NCBI GenBank assembly: GCA_035378845.1
Contig: DAOSUP010000007.1
Location: 1-64,000 of the forward strand
Length of the DNA: 64,000 nucleotides
Direction of reading: 5' to 3'
Origin: JAKOUL01 sp035378845
GTDB lineage: Bacteria > Dictyoglomota > Dictyoglomia > Dictyoglomales > Dictyoglomaceae
This document shows, piece by piece, positions 1 through 7,808 of this stretch. How positions within the stretch are numbered: the first letter of the stretch is position 1; each line of letters starts with the position of its first letter. The notes beneath the pieces are model-generated. The model was not told the DNA's origin. It saw only the letters and a program-made list of their open reading frames with translations, and searched no databases. The position numbers were made by a program, and so were the translations under genes.

Positions 1-94
1 GAATTAAGCTTTCTTGGGGTGGTTGAGGCGGATTACAGCCTGAAATTAAAGTGACAAGGAGAATACTCAAGAGGAAAACAGAAAACTTTTTCAT
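1..94 (-). CDS. Lipoprotein, N-terminal fragment (runs off window)
   Basis: Only the first 31 codons are in the window. Reading the minus strand from the ATG at 94 gives a lysine-rich start, a hydrophobic stretch and the lipobox LISGC, with Cys at residue 20, followed by a proline/glutamine-rich linker. This is a textbook type II signal peptide, so the product should be a lipid-anchored envelope protein. A ribosome-binding site (AAGGGGGC) lies just upstream. The function cannot be told from what is visible. A candidate promoter and a CRP-like palindrome lie upstream, so it may be regulated by a CRP/FNR-type factor. Confidence 0.75.
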   Translation of the reverse strand, partial: MKKFSVFLLSILLVTLISGCNPPQPPQESLI

Positions 95-181
95 TTCAAA
101 AGCCCCCTTAGTTATTTATTGAGGAGCTAAAAAGTTTAAGTTCTTTTTCAGAAGATGAAATTTCCAACCCCTCTAAGCAAA

Positions 182-187
182 ATTATA
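182..187 (-). promoter_or_regulatory. Candidate -10 box of the lipoprotein gene
   Basis: A perfect TATAAT on the minus strand predicts transcription starting near 175, about 80 bases before the ATG. No good -35 box is visible. This fits an activator-dependent promoter, because the palindrome at 209-224 occupies the -35 region. Confidence 0.45.
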
Positions 188-208
188 ATATAAATTTCTT
201 TTAATAAA

Positions 209-224
209 AGTGATCTTTGTCACA
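209..224. promoter_or_regulatory. CRP/FNR-like palindromic operator
   Basis: On the minus strand the sequence is TGTGACAAAGATCACT, i.e. TGTGA-N6-TCAC, close to the CRP consensus TGTGA-N6-TCACA. Its centre at 216.5 is 41.5 bases upstream of the start predicted from the TATAAT at 182-187, the classical class II activator position. No CRP/FNR gene is in the window. Confidence 0.45.
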
Positions 225-402
225 AAAATTTTTAGGGTTAGTGATTTAAGTAAGGTTCCTATATGCCTGACAGACAAATAACACTTTTACTATTAAAAAC
301 TAAACTATTACAAAACCATTCATCTATTTTTAATAGTATTCCTAAGCCTCTCTATTGAGACGTCTTCTTAAAGGAAACTTCCAAAAAAAAGTAAAAGCCC
401 TA

Positions 403-411
403 TGGTATAAT
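403..411 (+). promoter_or_regulatory. Extended -10 promoter of the DUF2207 gene
   Basis: TGGTATAAT is an extended -10 element (TGn + TATAAT) without a clear -35. It predicts a start near 418 and a short leader before the GTGAGGA ribosome-binding site and the ATG at 447. The same motif occurs before several other genes in the window. Confidence 0.55.
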
Positions 412-446
412 CAATCATCTCAAAATCCTAATTGTGAGGAAATAAG

Positions 447-2270
447 ATGAAAAAGATATTTTTCGTTTTAATCCTAATTTCTCTTATAATTCTCCCAGCT
501 TATGCAAAGGATTATGGCTTTAATGAAGCAAGAGTTTATTATACCATTCAACCTGATGGAGAAATTGATGTTGTAAATGATTTAACCTACTGGTTTTCAG
601 GTTCATACTCTCAAGCATGGCTTACTATCCCTAATGGAAACTATGAAATAAGAGATGTGTCTGTAAGTGAAGTTACAAACAGTGGCGAAAAATTGTATAC
701 CTATTATCCAGAAACAGAGGAAAGAGTTCAAAATACATTTGCTTTCACAAAAAATTCTACAGAATATAAGATAACATGGTCTTATAGAGCTCAAGATACA
801 AATAAAACATTCAGAATCCGATACAAAATTTTAAAGGGATTAAAAGTCTATGATGATGTTGCAGAATTTTATTGGAAAGTATGGGGAGGGGATTGGGAGA
901 AAAAACTTCCTGCATTATGGGTTGAAGTCTCATTTCCTACCAAAATAAATGATGCTGCAGAGTTAAATTATTGGCTTCATCCAAAGGTAGAAGGGGAAAT
1001 AGGAATTTCAAAAGACTATAGAAAAATAATAGCTTATGCAGGAAATATTCCAGCAAATCAGTGGGTAGAAGTGAGAGTTGTTTTCCCAACATATTATCTG
1101 CAAAATATAGATCCTAATAAAGCATTAATTATCAATAAATATGGGTTAAAAGACATTTTAGAAGAGGAAAGAAGATGGCAGGATGAAGAAAAAAGAAAGG
1201 AAACCTTAGGGAATATTTTAAGTGTGATTTTCATATTAATTTTTGCTTTAATTCTATTTGCAGGTATTTTTATTCCTATAAGGATATATCACAAGTATGG
1301 TAGGGAACCAGAGGTCAATTATGATGGGGTATATGAGCATGAGCCTCCTGATGATTCTCCACCTGCATGGGTAGATATGCTTATCAATCAGTCAGATGCT
1401 GTATCTCCGAATTCTATTGTTGCTTCCACTTTAGAACTTGCAAGAAGAGGATGTTTGAAGATCCAAGAAGAAGTAAAAGAGGGGTTTTTAGGGACAAAAA
1501 ATAAGGATTATAAAATTATTCTTACAGGGAAGAAGATAGAAGACGATTTAAGTGAAGAGATAAGGCTTTTACTTTCTAAATTCCAAGATTTAGGGGAAGA
1601 ATTTTATCTCTCAAAGCTTAAGAAAGTTGATCTATCAAGCTTTAAATCAAAATTTGACAAATTAGTGAAAAATAAAATCTATAAAGAGAAAAAATGGATT
1701 AACGAAGAAGGAATTAAATATTTAAACATCTGGCTTGTTATTATCTTTGCAATAGAATTTTTATCTTTTATTCTAACATCAATTTCTTCAAGTTTTATGA
1801 AAAATGCACCTTTGTATTTTTTACCTTTATTTATATTGGGTTTCATCAGTATTTTTTTGAATCTTATATTCCGCAAGGCTGTGAAAAGATATACTCCTGA
1901 AGGAAAACTTCTTGCTTTAAGATGGAGAGCCTTCAAAAAATTCCTTCAAGATTTCTCCCTTATGTCCCAATATCCTCCTTCTTCATTAGTCTTATGGGAA
2001 AAATATTTAGTCTATGGAACAGCCTTAGGAGTAGCAAAAGAAGTATTAAAAGCAATGCAAATGCTTAATGCACCTATAGAAAACATAGACTGGTATAATC
2101 CAGCTATGGTAGGTTCTATGGCAAGTTTAGCTGAATCCATTGAAAGTTTCAGTTCTTCTTTAGAATCTTTTAGTAGTGCCTTTTCAAGCAGTGTGGCATC
2201 ATCAACTTCCTCTGGATCTTCTGGTGGAGGTGGTGGTGGAGGCGGAGGCGGGGGTGGAGGCGCAAGCTAA
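447..2270 (+). CDS. DUF2207 family membrane protein
   Basis: A 607-residue protein with a clear signal peptide (ends near LPAYA, residue 20) and a large extracytoplasmic N-terminal domain. A transmembrane segment lies around 255-280, then a cytoplasmic loop, and two more hydrophobic segments lie around 425-475. The C-terminus is serine-rich and ends in an almost unbroken run of about 13 glycines before AS. This architecture, including the glycine tail, matches the DUF2207 family, whose function is not established. The start is supported by GTGAGGA seven bases upstream. It has its own extended -10 promoter and ends six bases from the convergent permease gene, so it is probably monocistronic. 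Confidence 0.8.
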   Translation: MKKIFFVLILISLIILPAYAKDYGFNEARVYYTIQPDGEIDVVNDLTYWFSGSYSQAWLTIPNGNYEIRDVSVSEVTNSGEKLYTYYPETEERVQNTFAFTKNSTEYKITWSYRAQDTNKTFRIRYKILKGLKVYDDVAEFYWKVWGGDWEKKLPALWVEVSFPTKINDAAELNYWLHPKVEGEIGISKDYRKIIAYAGNIPANQWVEVRVVFPTYYLQNIDPNKALIINKYGLKDILEEERRWQDEEKRKETLGNILSVIFILIFALILFAGIFIPIRIYHKYGREPEVNYDGVYEHEPPDDSPPAWVDMLINQSDAVSPNSIVASTLELARRGCLKIQEEVKEGFLGTKNKDYKIILTGKKIEDDLSEEIRLLLSKFQDLGEEFYLSKLKKVDLSSFKSKFDKLVKNKIYKEKKWINEEGIKYLNIWLVIIFAIEFLSFILTSISSSFMKNAPLYFLPLFILGFISIFLNLIFRKAVKRYTPEGKLLALRWRAFKKFLQDFSLMSQYPPSSLVLWEKYLVYGTALGVAKEVLKAMQMLNAPIENIDWYNPAMVGSMASLAESIESFSSSLESFSSAFSSSVASSTSSGSSGGGGGGGGGGGGGAS

Positions 2271-2276
2271 AGATTA

Positions 2277-3170
2277 CTATTTAATTAGTACTAACATAGT
2301 AATCATGCCTATTATTATTGTGACTGATATAAAGACTGAAGCAAATTTTTCATTTAAGCCTCTTTCATGAGAATAAATAACTGCTACTAAAGGTGCAGGA
2401 AGTAGAGAGCCGATAGAGATAATCCTTACAATAAAAGAAGGACCAAAAATAGTAAAAAGTAATATGGAAAAGATTATCCCTGGTATAAGCCTTATAAGAA
2501 CTCCCCATATTAGTGCTTTAATCTCTTCCATATTGAGGTTTAAATCAAGGAAGAAGCCAATGGTAAAGAGAGCGAGAAAGCTATTGGGAGCTGCAATTTG
2601 AGAGATAACATTTAAAAAAATCTCTGGAAATCTTACATGGAATAAGTTAAGTATAAGAGCCGCAAAATAAATATCCAAAGGGAAAAATAGAATTACCTTT
2701 TTTAAGACTTTCCCAAAATCTATTTTCCCTTCTTCCATAGCAATTAAAGATATAGCATATGCAAGACCAAAAACAATAAAGGAATTTCCCATATCAAACA
2801 TTGCCATATAAGAAAGTCCATAATCTCCATATGCACTTTGGATAAAGGGATAGGAAAATAATCCCACATTATATCCACATATAGAAATAAGCAAGGTCCA
2901 TTTAGTCTTCTCATCCAAGTTTATTCTCTTTAAGATCTCTCTTCCTACAAAAAATACAAAGAATCCTAAGAAAATAGATACAAATGGCAAAACAAAAAGA
3001 TTTTTATCAAGATTTGAAGTGAGAAAGATCTTAAGAATTGTTGCAGGCAATGTGATATACATTACAAATCTACTAAAAACAGTCCCAGTTTCTTCAGGCA
3101 AGATTTTTATTCTTTTAACTATATAACCCAGTATAATAACCAATATATTTGTAAAGATTTTCTCAAGCAT
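2277..3170 (-). CDS. AEC (auxin efflux carrier) family transporter
   Basis: A 297-residue, strongly hydrophobic protein with about ten membrane segments and the AEC/PF03547 pattern: a first helix with GYIVKR, then FSRFVMYITLPATIL, and a glycine-rich SIGSLLPAPLVAV near the C-terminus. Bacterial members include malonate/malate-type and uncharacterised carriers; the substrate here is unknown. I start at the ATG at 3170 because AAGGTGG lies five or six bases upstream. An in-frame GTG at 3179 overlaps that ribosome-binding site. A second AEC gene of similar length occurs at 46721-47623. The gene is convergent with the DUF2207 gene and divergent from the dehydrogenase gene at 3249. Confidence 0.8.
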   Translation of the reverse strand: MLEKIFTNILVIILGYIVKRIKILPEETGTVFSRFVMYITLPATILKIFLTSNLDKNLFVLPFVSIFLGFFVFFVGREILKRINLDEKTKWTLLISICGYNVGLFSYPFIQSAYGDYGLSYMAMFDMGNSFIVFGLAYAISLIAMEEGKIDFGKVLKKVILFFPLDIYFAALILNLFHVRFPEIFLNVISQIAAPNSFLALFTIGFFLDLNLNMEEIKALIWGVLIRLIPGIIFSILLFTIFGPSFIVRIISIGSLLPAPLVAVIYSHERGLNEKFASVFISVTIIIGMITMLVLIK

Positions 3171-3248
3171 TGCAACCACCTTAACTATTTACTTTAGATT
3201 TAAAGCATTATAACATTTTTTAGATACCTGTAATAAGGAGGAGAAAGC

Positions 3249-4469
3249 ATGATACTAATATGGGATAAAGATTATAACGAACTTATTGGCTTTCTTAAAG
3301 ACCAAAAGGAAAAGCCTTTCTTACTTTGTGATGAGAATACCTTTAATGCATGTGGAAAGTCTATAGCAGAAAAATTAAAGAAAGAACAATTAGATCATGA
3401 TTTATTGATGCTCCCTAATGATGCTCATGCAGATGAAAAGAACATATGCAAGCTTATGTTAAATACAGAGGATAATCATCTTATTATATCTATAGGATCT
3501 GGAAGTCTTACTGATATTGCAAGATTTTCAGCCTATAAACAAAAACTTAGATTCATCTCAGTGCCTACTGCTCCTTCTATGGATGGATATGCATCATCAG
3601 TAGCTGCACTAACTATAGATGGACTCAAAACTACAGTCTCTGCTTCAGCTCCAGAAAAAATTTTTGCTAATATAGAGGTTATTAAGAATTCACCTAAAAT
3701 TTTAAAGTTAGCAGGCTTTGGAGATCTTATGGGAAAATTTACAGCTCTCTCTGATTGGAAATTAGCAAATATTATTACAGAAGAGGATATAAATTGGGAC
3801 GTATGGAATACTATGTATAATACATGCGAAAAAACTCTAAAAAATGTAGGAGAAAGTGAATTTGAGAAGTCATTACTTGAAGGACTTGTAAAATCTGGAG
3901 AGCTTATAGCAATTGTAGGAAATTCAAGACCTGCTTCGGGTTCAGAGCATCATATATCTCATTATTTAGAATTCTTAGGGTATGACCTTTTTCATGGAAT
4001 AAAAGTAGGAATCTCAACTTTTTATGCAATAAAGCTATATAAGTATCTTCTAAATCTTGATTTGGAGGATTTAGAAAGATTTCAAGATGTAAGGATAGAT
4101 ATTGATGAATGGGAAAGAGAGATGGAGGAGAACTTTCCTAAAATCCAAAATAGAATCATAGAGGAGAATATTGAAAGGATAAAAGACTTCAATAATGCAA
4201 ATTATAGAGCAAAAATTTTAGAGAGGATAAAAAATAAAAAAGATGAGATCTATGAGATAGCTAAAAGTTTAATAGAAAAAGAGAGTGAGTTATCAGAAGG
4301 ATATAAAAAATTAGGATTTTCTGTGGATCCAGAAGAATGGGGGATTAAAAAAGAGGATATTAAAAAAGCTTTACTTTACTCCTTATATATAAGGGAGAGA
4401 TTTACTATTCTCACTCTTTACCAATTTTTAGGAATATTAAAAGAATTGGCACAAGATGATATAATTTAA
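3249..4469 (+). CDS. sn-glycerol-1-phosphate dehydrogenase-like protein (AraM/EgsA family)
   Basis: A 406-residue metal-dependent dehydrogenase of the AraM/EgsA branch of the iron-ADH/dehydroquinate-synthase superfamily. Visible motifs are the nucleotide-binding GSGSLTD (83-89), VPTAPSMDGYAS (105-116) and three likely metal ligands: D159 in GFGDLMGK, H234 in SEHH and H249 in LFHG. Family enzymes reduce dihydroxyacetone phosphate to sn-glycerol 1-phosphate with NAD(P)H. In archaea this makes the lipid backbone; in Bacillus it makes heptaprenylglyceryl phosphate. AAGGAGG before the ATG fixes the start. The next gene, a c-di-GMP protein, begins two bases after the stop. The C-terminal 120 residues are more charged than I expect for the family. 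Confidence 0.8.
   Translation: MILIWDKDYNELIGFLKDQKEKPFLLCDENTFNACGKSIAEKLKKEQLDHDLLMLPNDAHADEKNICKLMLNTEDNHLIISIGSGSLTDIARFSAYKQKLRFISVPTAPSMDGYASSVAALTIDGLKTTVSASAPEKIFANIEVIKNSPKILKLAGFGDLMGKFTALSDWKLANIITEEDINWDVWNTMYNTCEKTLKNVGESEFEKSLLEGLVKSGELIAIVGNSRPASGSEHHISHYLEFLGYDLFHGIKVGISTFYAIKLYKYLLNLDLEDLERFQDVRIDIDEWEREMEENFPKIQNRIIEENIERIKDFNNANYRAKILERIKNKKDEIYEIAKSLIEKESELSEGYKKLGFSVDPEEWGIKKEDIKKALLYSLYIRERFTILTLYQFLGILKELAQDDII
4457..4465 (+). promoter_or_regulatory. Internal extended -10 positioned for a leaderless transcript
   Basis: TGATATAAT lies at the 3' end of the dehydrogenase gene. Counting from the last T as -7 puts +1 on the A of the ATG at 4472. The downstream gene has no Shine-Dalgarno sequence, so a leaderless message is possible. 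The -35 is poor, so this stays a candidate. Confidence 0.4.
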
Positions 4470-4471
4470 AT

Positions 4472-7400
4472 ATGAGAAAGAGAATTGGTATCCTCATTGA
4501 CAACTTCTATAATTATCAATGGAGCATTTTACAAGGTATATTCTCCGCTGGAGAGAAGTCTGATGCTAATCTTTTTTGTTTCGTAGGAAAGTCATTAGAA
4601 TCTCCTTATGGATACGAAAAACAAGGGAATCTCATATATAATCTTGCGGATAAGGAGAATGTTGATGGTCTAATAATCTTTAGCTCTGCCATAGGTTCAG
4701 ATGTATCTTTTGATGAGCTTGTAAATTTCTGTAAAAACTTTTCTAAAAAAATTCCTACAGTAAACATAGGACCTCCTATAGAAAATATTCCAAGTATATT
4801 CATAGATAATAAAACAGGATTCCAAGAGCTTCTCATACACCTTATAGAAGACCATGGATATAGGAATATTGCTTTTATAAGAGGACCAGTCATGAATGAA
4901 GAGGCAGATATAAGATATGAGACATTTATACAGGTAGCAGATCAATATGGAATAAAGATAAATCCTGATTTTATTTATGAGGGGAACTTTCTTAGAAATT
5001 CAGGAGCAGAGGCTGTTAAGACGTTCCTTGATAAAAGAACATTAAAATTTGAAGCATTAGTCTCTTCTAACGATGATATGGCTCTTTCTGCATTGGAAGA
5101 ACTAAAAACAAGAGGTATAAAAGTTCCTGAGGATATTGCCATAACAGGTTTTGATGATGTGGAAGAGACAAGTCTTGTAACACCACCTCTTACTACCGTT
5201 CATCAACCTCTTTACGAAATGGGAGAAAAATCCGTAGAGATGCTTCTATCTATCATCTCAGGAGAGAGAGTTCCTGAAAAGGTATTTCTTCCCACTAAGC
5301 TTATTATTCGGAATTCTTGTGGGTGTGAATTTTCTGGCATTAATAGGGCAAAAGTAGAAAGAAAAGAAGAAACTATACATCTAAGTTTTGAAAAACTTAA
5401 AGAGTTTAGTAAGGAATTTATCAAATATGTAGAGGAAAATCTTAGAAATTTTGAGAAAGAAGAGGAAAGACATAATTTAGAAAAAATTTATATGTCTTTC
5501 ATTGAAGCATTAGAAGAAAAGAATCCAGATATATTTATCAGCACTTTAGAGGATATTCTCCAAGAAAAAGAGACGGAAATAGAGAACCTTAGCATTTATC
5601 AGGAATATATCTCCTTGCTCAGAAAATTTTTATTCTACTATTTTGATAAAGAAAATCTTCACAATGCAGAAAACTTATGGCATCAAGCAAGAGTCATTAT
5701 TAATGATTTTTCTGAAAGAAATCAGGGTTATAAGAGAATAAAAACAGAGCTTGAGACAGAACTTATGGGAGAGATAGGAGGGGATTTAATCTCAAATTTT
5801 GAAATAGATAGTATTTTAAATCAAATATTAGAAAGACTCCCTGATTTAGAAATTCCAAGCTCTTACATAATATTCTATGAGAATAAAAATATACCAAGTA
5901 GAAAGGGAAAACTGATATTTGGGTATAAAGATAGGCAAAGGATCCCTGAAGATAAAATCTTCCCCATTAAAAAAATAATTCCAGAAGAAGTGTCGCCTAC
6001 AATAAGGACTACTTATATTATAGAGCCTTTATATTTTCAAGAAGATTCCTTTGGATATGCATTATTTGAAATGGGACCAAATAAAGGAATTATCTATGAG
6101 ATTTTAAGATCTCAGCTCAGTGCAGCTATTCAAGGAGCTTTACTTTTTGAAGCAAGAGAACAATATGAGAAAACACTTGAAAAATATATAGAGGAGCTTA
6201 CAATTTTAAACGAGACAGGAAGTGCTATTAGTTCTGCTTTAGAATTAGACCTATTATTGGAGTTAATACTAAAGCAAATCTCCAGAATTTTTGACTTCTC
6301 TGCTTTATACATCGTTCTCTGCAATGGATGTACTAAAGATGAGAAATTTAATATTGCTGCTAAAAATATTAAAAATGAGGAGGCCACAATTTCTCATTAT
6401 GATAATAAGCGAATATTTAAAGTAATAGAAGATAAGTCTCCTCTACTCAAGACATATAAAAAAGGAAAGATAAAATCCTTTTTAGCAGTACCAATCATAG
6501 CTGGTAATAAAGCAATTGGAGCTCTTGTTTTAAAACACTGCGAAAAAGAAGATATCTACGACGAGCATAGTATAGAACTCCTCTCTACCATATCAGATTT
6601 TGCAGCTGTTGCTATAGAAAATGCTCGCCTTTTTGATGAGACGAAACGCTTAGCAACCACAGATCCTTTAACTAATGTTTTAAATAGAAGAGCATTAGAA
6701 GAGGTATTTCAGAAAGAAGTTGCTAAAGCTCAAAGATATGATCGTCCTTTATCTGTTATAATCCTTGATTTAGATGATTTTAAACTATTTAATGATACTT
6801 ATGGACATATTTTTGGGGATCAAGCTCTAAAAGAAGTTGCTAATACCTTAAAATCATCTTGTAGAAAGGTAGATGCGATTGGAAGATATGGAGGAGATGA
6901 GTTTACCATCATACTTCCTGAGACAAATTCCTCAGGATGTATAAGAGTAGCAAAGAGATTATTAGAGCGTATACAAAATACTTCATTAGTAACCCCAGAT
7001 GGTAATAAAATTGCTGTTACCGTCAGTATGGGAATAGCATCCTACCCTGAAGACACTTCAGAGCCAGAAAAACTTCTCTCCCTTGCAGATACTGCTATGT
7101 ATAGAGCGAAGATTGCAGGAGGCAATCAATTTTCAACAATAAGTTCAGAGGTTTCTCAAAAAGAGTTTGAGCCTAAATTTGACACATTGATGGGGCTAAT
7201 TAATGCCATTGATAGTAAAGATAATTATACTTTTAAACACTGCAGAGATGTTTCCAAATATGCATGTACCTTAGGAGAGGTCTTAGAACTTTCTCAGGAA
7301 GATTTGGAGATCTTAAAAATCGCAGGCGAACTTCATGATATAGGTAAAATAGGTATACCTTCTGAAATACTTAAAAAACCAGGTAGTCTCAATGAAGACG

Positions 7401-7735
7401 AATGGAAAATAATAAAAGAGCATCCAAGATTAGGCTTTTTAATATTAAACCAACTTCCTAAAATGGATAGATTACTACAAGCAGTCTTGCACCATCATGA
7501 AAGATATGACGGAAAAGGATATCCTTCTGGTTTACAGGGTAAAGATATTCCTCTACTCGCAAGAATCCTTGCAGTAGCAGATGCTTACTCAGCTATGAAA
7601 TCCAATAGACCATACAGAAAAGCCCTTTCTAAAAAGGAGATTCTTAAAGAATTAAAGACAAATATGGGCAAGCAATTTGATCCAGAAATTGCAGATAAAT
7701 TTATAGAGCTTCTTGAAAAAGGATTAATTGATTAA
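4472..7735 (+). CDS. LacI-like sensor / GAF / GGDEF / HD-GYP c-di-GMP protein
   Basis: A 1087-residue soluble protein with no signal peptide or membrane helix. Residues about 3-290 form a LacI-type periplasmic-binding-protein fold without its DNA-binding helix, ending in the SCGC motif seen in ligand-sensing signalling relatives. A helical region follows, then a GAF-like domain (about 575-725). The GGDEF domain (about 730-890) has GGDEF at 807-811 and an RKVD inhibitory I-site five residues upstream. The HD-GYP domain (about 905-1087) has HD at 955-956 and HHERYDGKGYP at 1007-1018. Both a diguanylate cyclase and a phosphodiesterase site look intact. It follows the G1P dehydrogenase by two bases, so a sugar-type ligand probably controls c-di-GMP turnover. 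Confidence 0.9.
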   Translation: MRKRIGILIDNFYNYQWSILQGIFSAGEKSDANLFCFVGKSLESPYGYEKQGNLIYNLADKENVDGLIIFSSAIGSDVSFDELVNFCKNFSKKIPTVNIGPPIENIPSIFIDNKTGFQELLIHLIEDHGYRNIAFIRGPVMNEEADIRYETFIQVADQYGIKINPDFIYEGNFLRNSGAEAVKTFLDKRTLKFEALVSSNDDMALSALEELKTRGIKVPEDIAITGFDDVEETSLVTPPLTTVHQPLYEMGEKSVEMLLSIISGERVPEKVFLPTKLIIRNSCGCEFSGINRAKVERKEETIHLSFEKLKEFSKEFIKYVEENLRNFEKEEERHNLEKIYMSFIEALEEKNPDIFISTLEDILQEKETEIENLSIYQEYISLLRKFLFYYFDKENLHNAENLWHQARVIINDFSERNQGYKRIKTELETELMGEIGGDLISNFEIDSILNQILERLPDLEIPSSYIIFYENKNIPSRKGKLIFGYKDRQRIPEDKIFPIKKIIPEEVSPTIRTTYIIEPLYFQEDSFGYALFEMGPNKGIIYEILRSQLSAAIQGALLFEAREQYEKTLEKYIEELTILNETGSAISSALELDLLLELILKQISRIFDFSALYIVLCNGCTKDEKFNIAAKNIKNEEATISHYDNKRIFKVIEDKSPLLKTYKKGKIKSFLAVPIIAGNKAIGALVLKHCEKEDIYDEHSIELLSTISDFAAVAIENARLFDETKRLATTDPLTNVLNRRALEEVFQKEVAKAQRYDRPLSVIILDLDDFKLFNDTYGHIFGDQALKEVANTLKSSCRKVDAIGRYGGDEFTIILPETNSSGCIRVAKRLLERIQNTSLVTPDGNKIAVTVSMGIASYPEDTSEPEKLLSLADTAMYRAKIAGGNQFSTISSEVSQKEFEPKFDTLMGLINAIDSKDNYTFKHCRDVSKYACTLGEVLELSQEDLEILKIAGELHDIGKIGIPSEILKKPGSLNEDEWKIIKEHPRLGFLILNQLPKMDRLLQAVLHHHERYDGKGYPSGLQGKDIPLLARILAVADAYSAMKSNRPYRKALSKKEILKELKTNMGKQFDPEIADKFIELLEKGLID

Positions 7736-7742
7736 AGTCTTA

Positions 7743-7771
7743 TTGTAAATAAAATCCTAAAAGAATATAAT
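7743..7771 (+). promoter_or_regulatory. Promoter of the alcohol dehydrogenase gene
   Basis: TTGTAA (7743-7748), a 17-base spacer and a perfect TATAAT (7766-7771) precede the AAGGAGGG ribosome-binding site and ATG at 7809. This suggests separate transcription from the upstream c-di-GMP gene. Confidence 0.55.
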
Positions 7772-7808
7772 TTTCTAAAATTCAGATCTAATAAGGAGGG
7801 CTATACCT

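Larger units (their letters stand above)
95..446. other. Intergenic region, 352 bp, divergent promoters
   Basis: This gap separates the minus-strand lipoprotein gene from the plus-strand DUF2207 gene. It holds the CRP-like palindrome and -10 box for the leftward gene and an extended -10 for the rightward gene. The central part (about 230-400) is AT-rich, with no ORF, RNA gene or strong hairpin that I can recognise. Confidence 0.5.

Noticed and set aside
2176..2370. 64-residue plus-strand ORF across the glycine codon run
   Set aside because: Frame-shifted reading of the repetitive glycine tail of DUF2207 (gives Val/Glu/Ala repeats) running into antisense of the permease.
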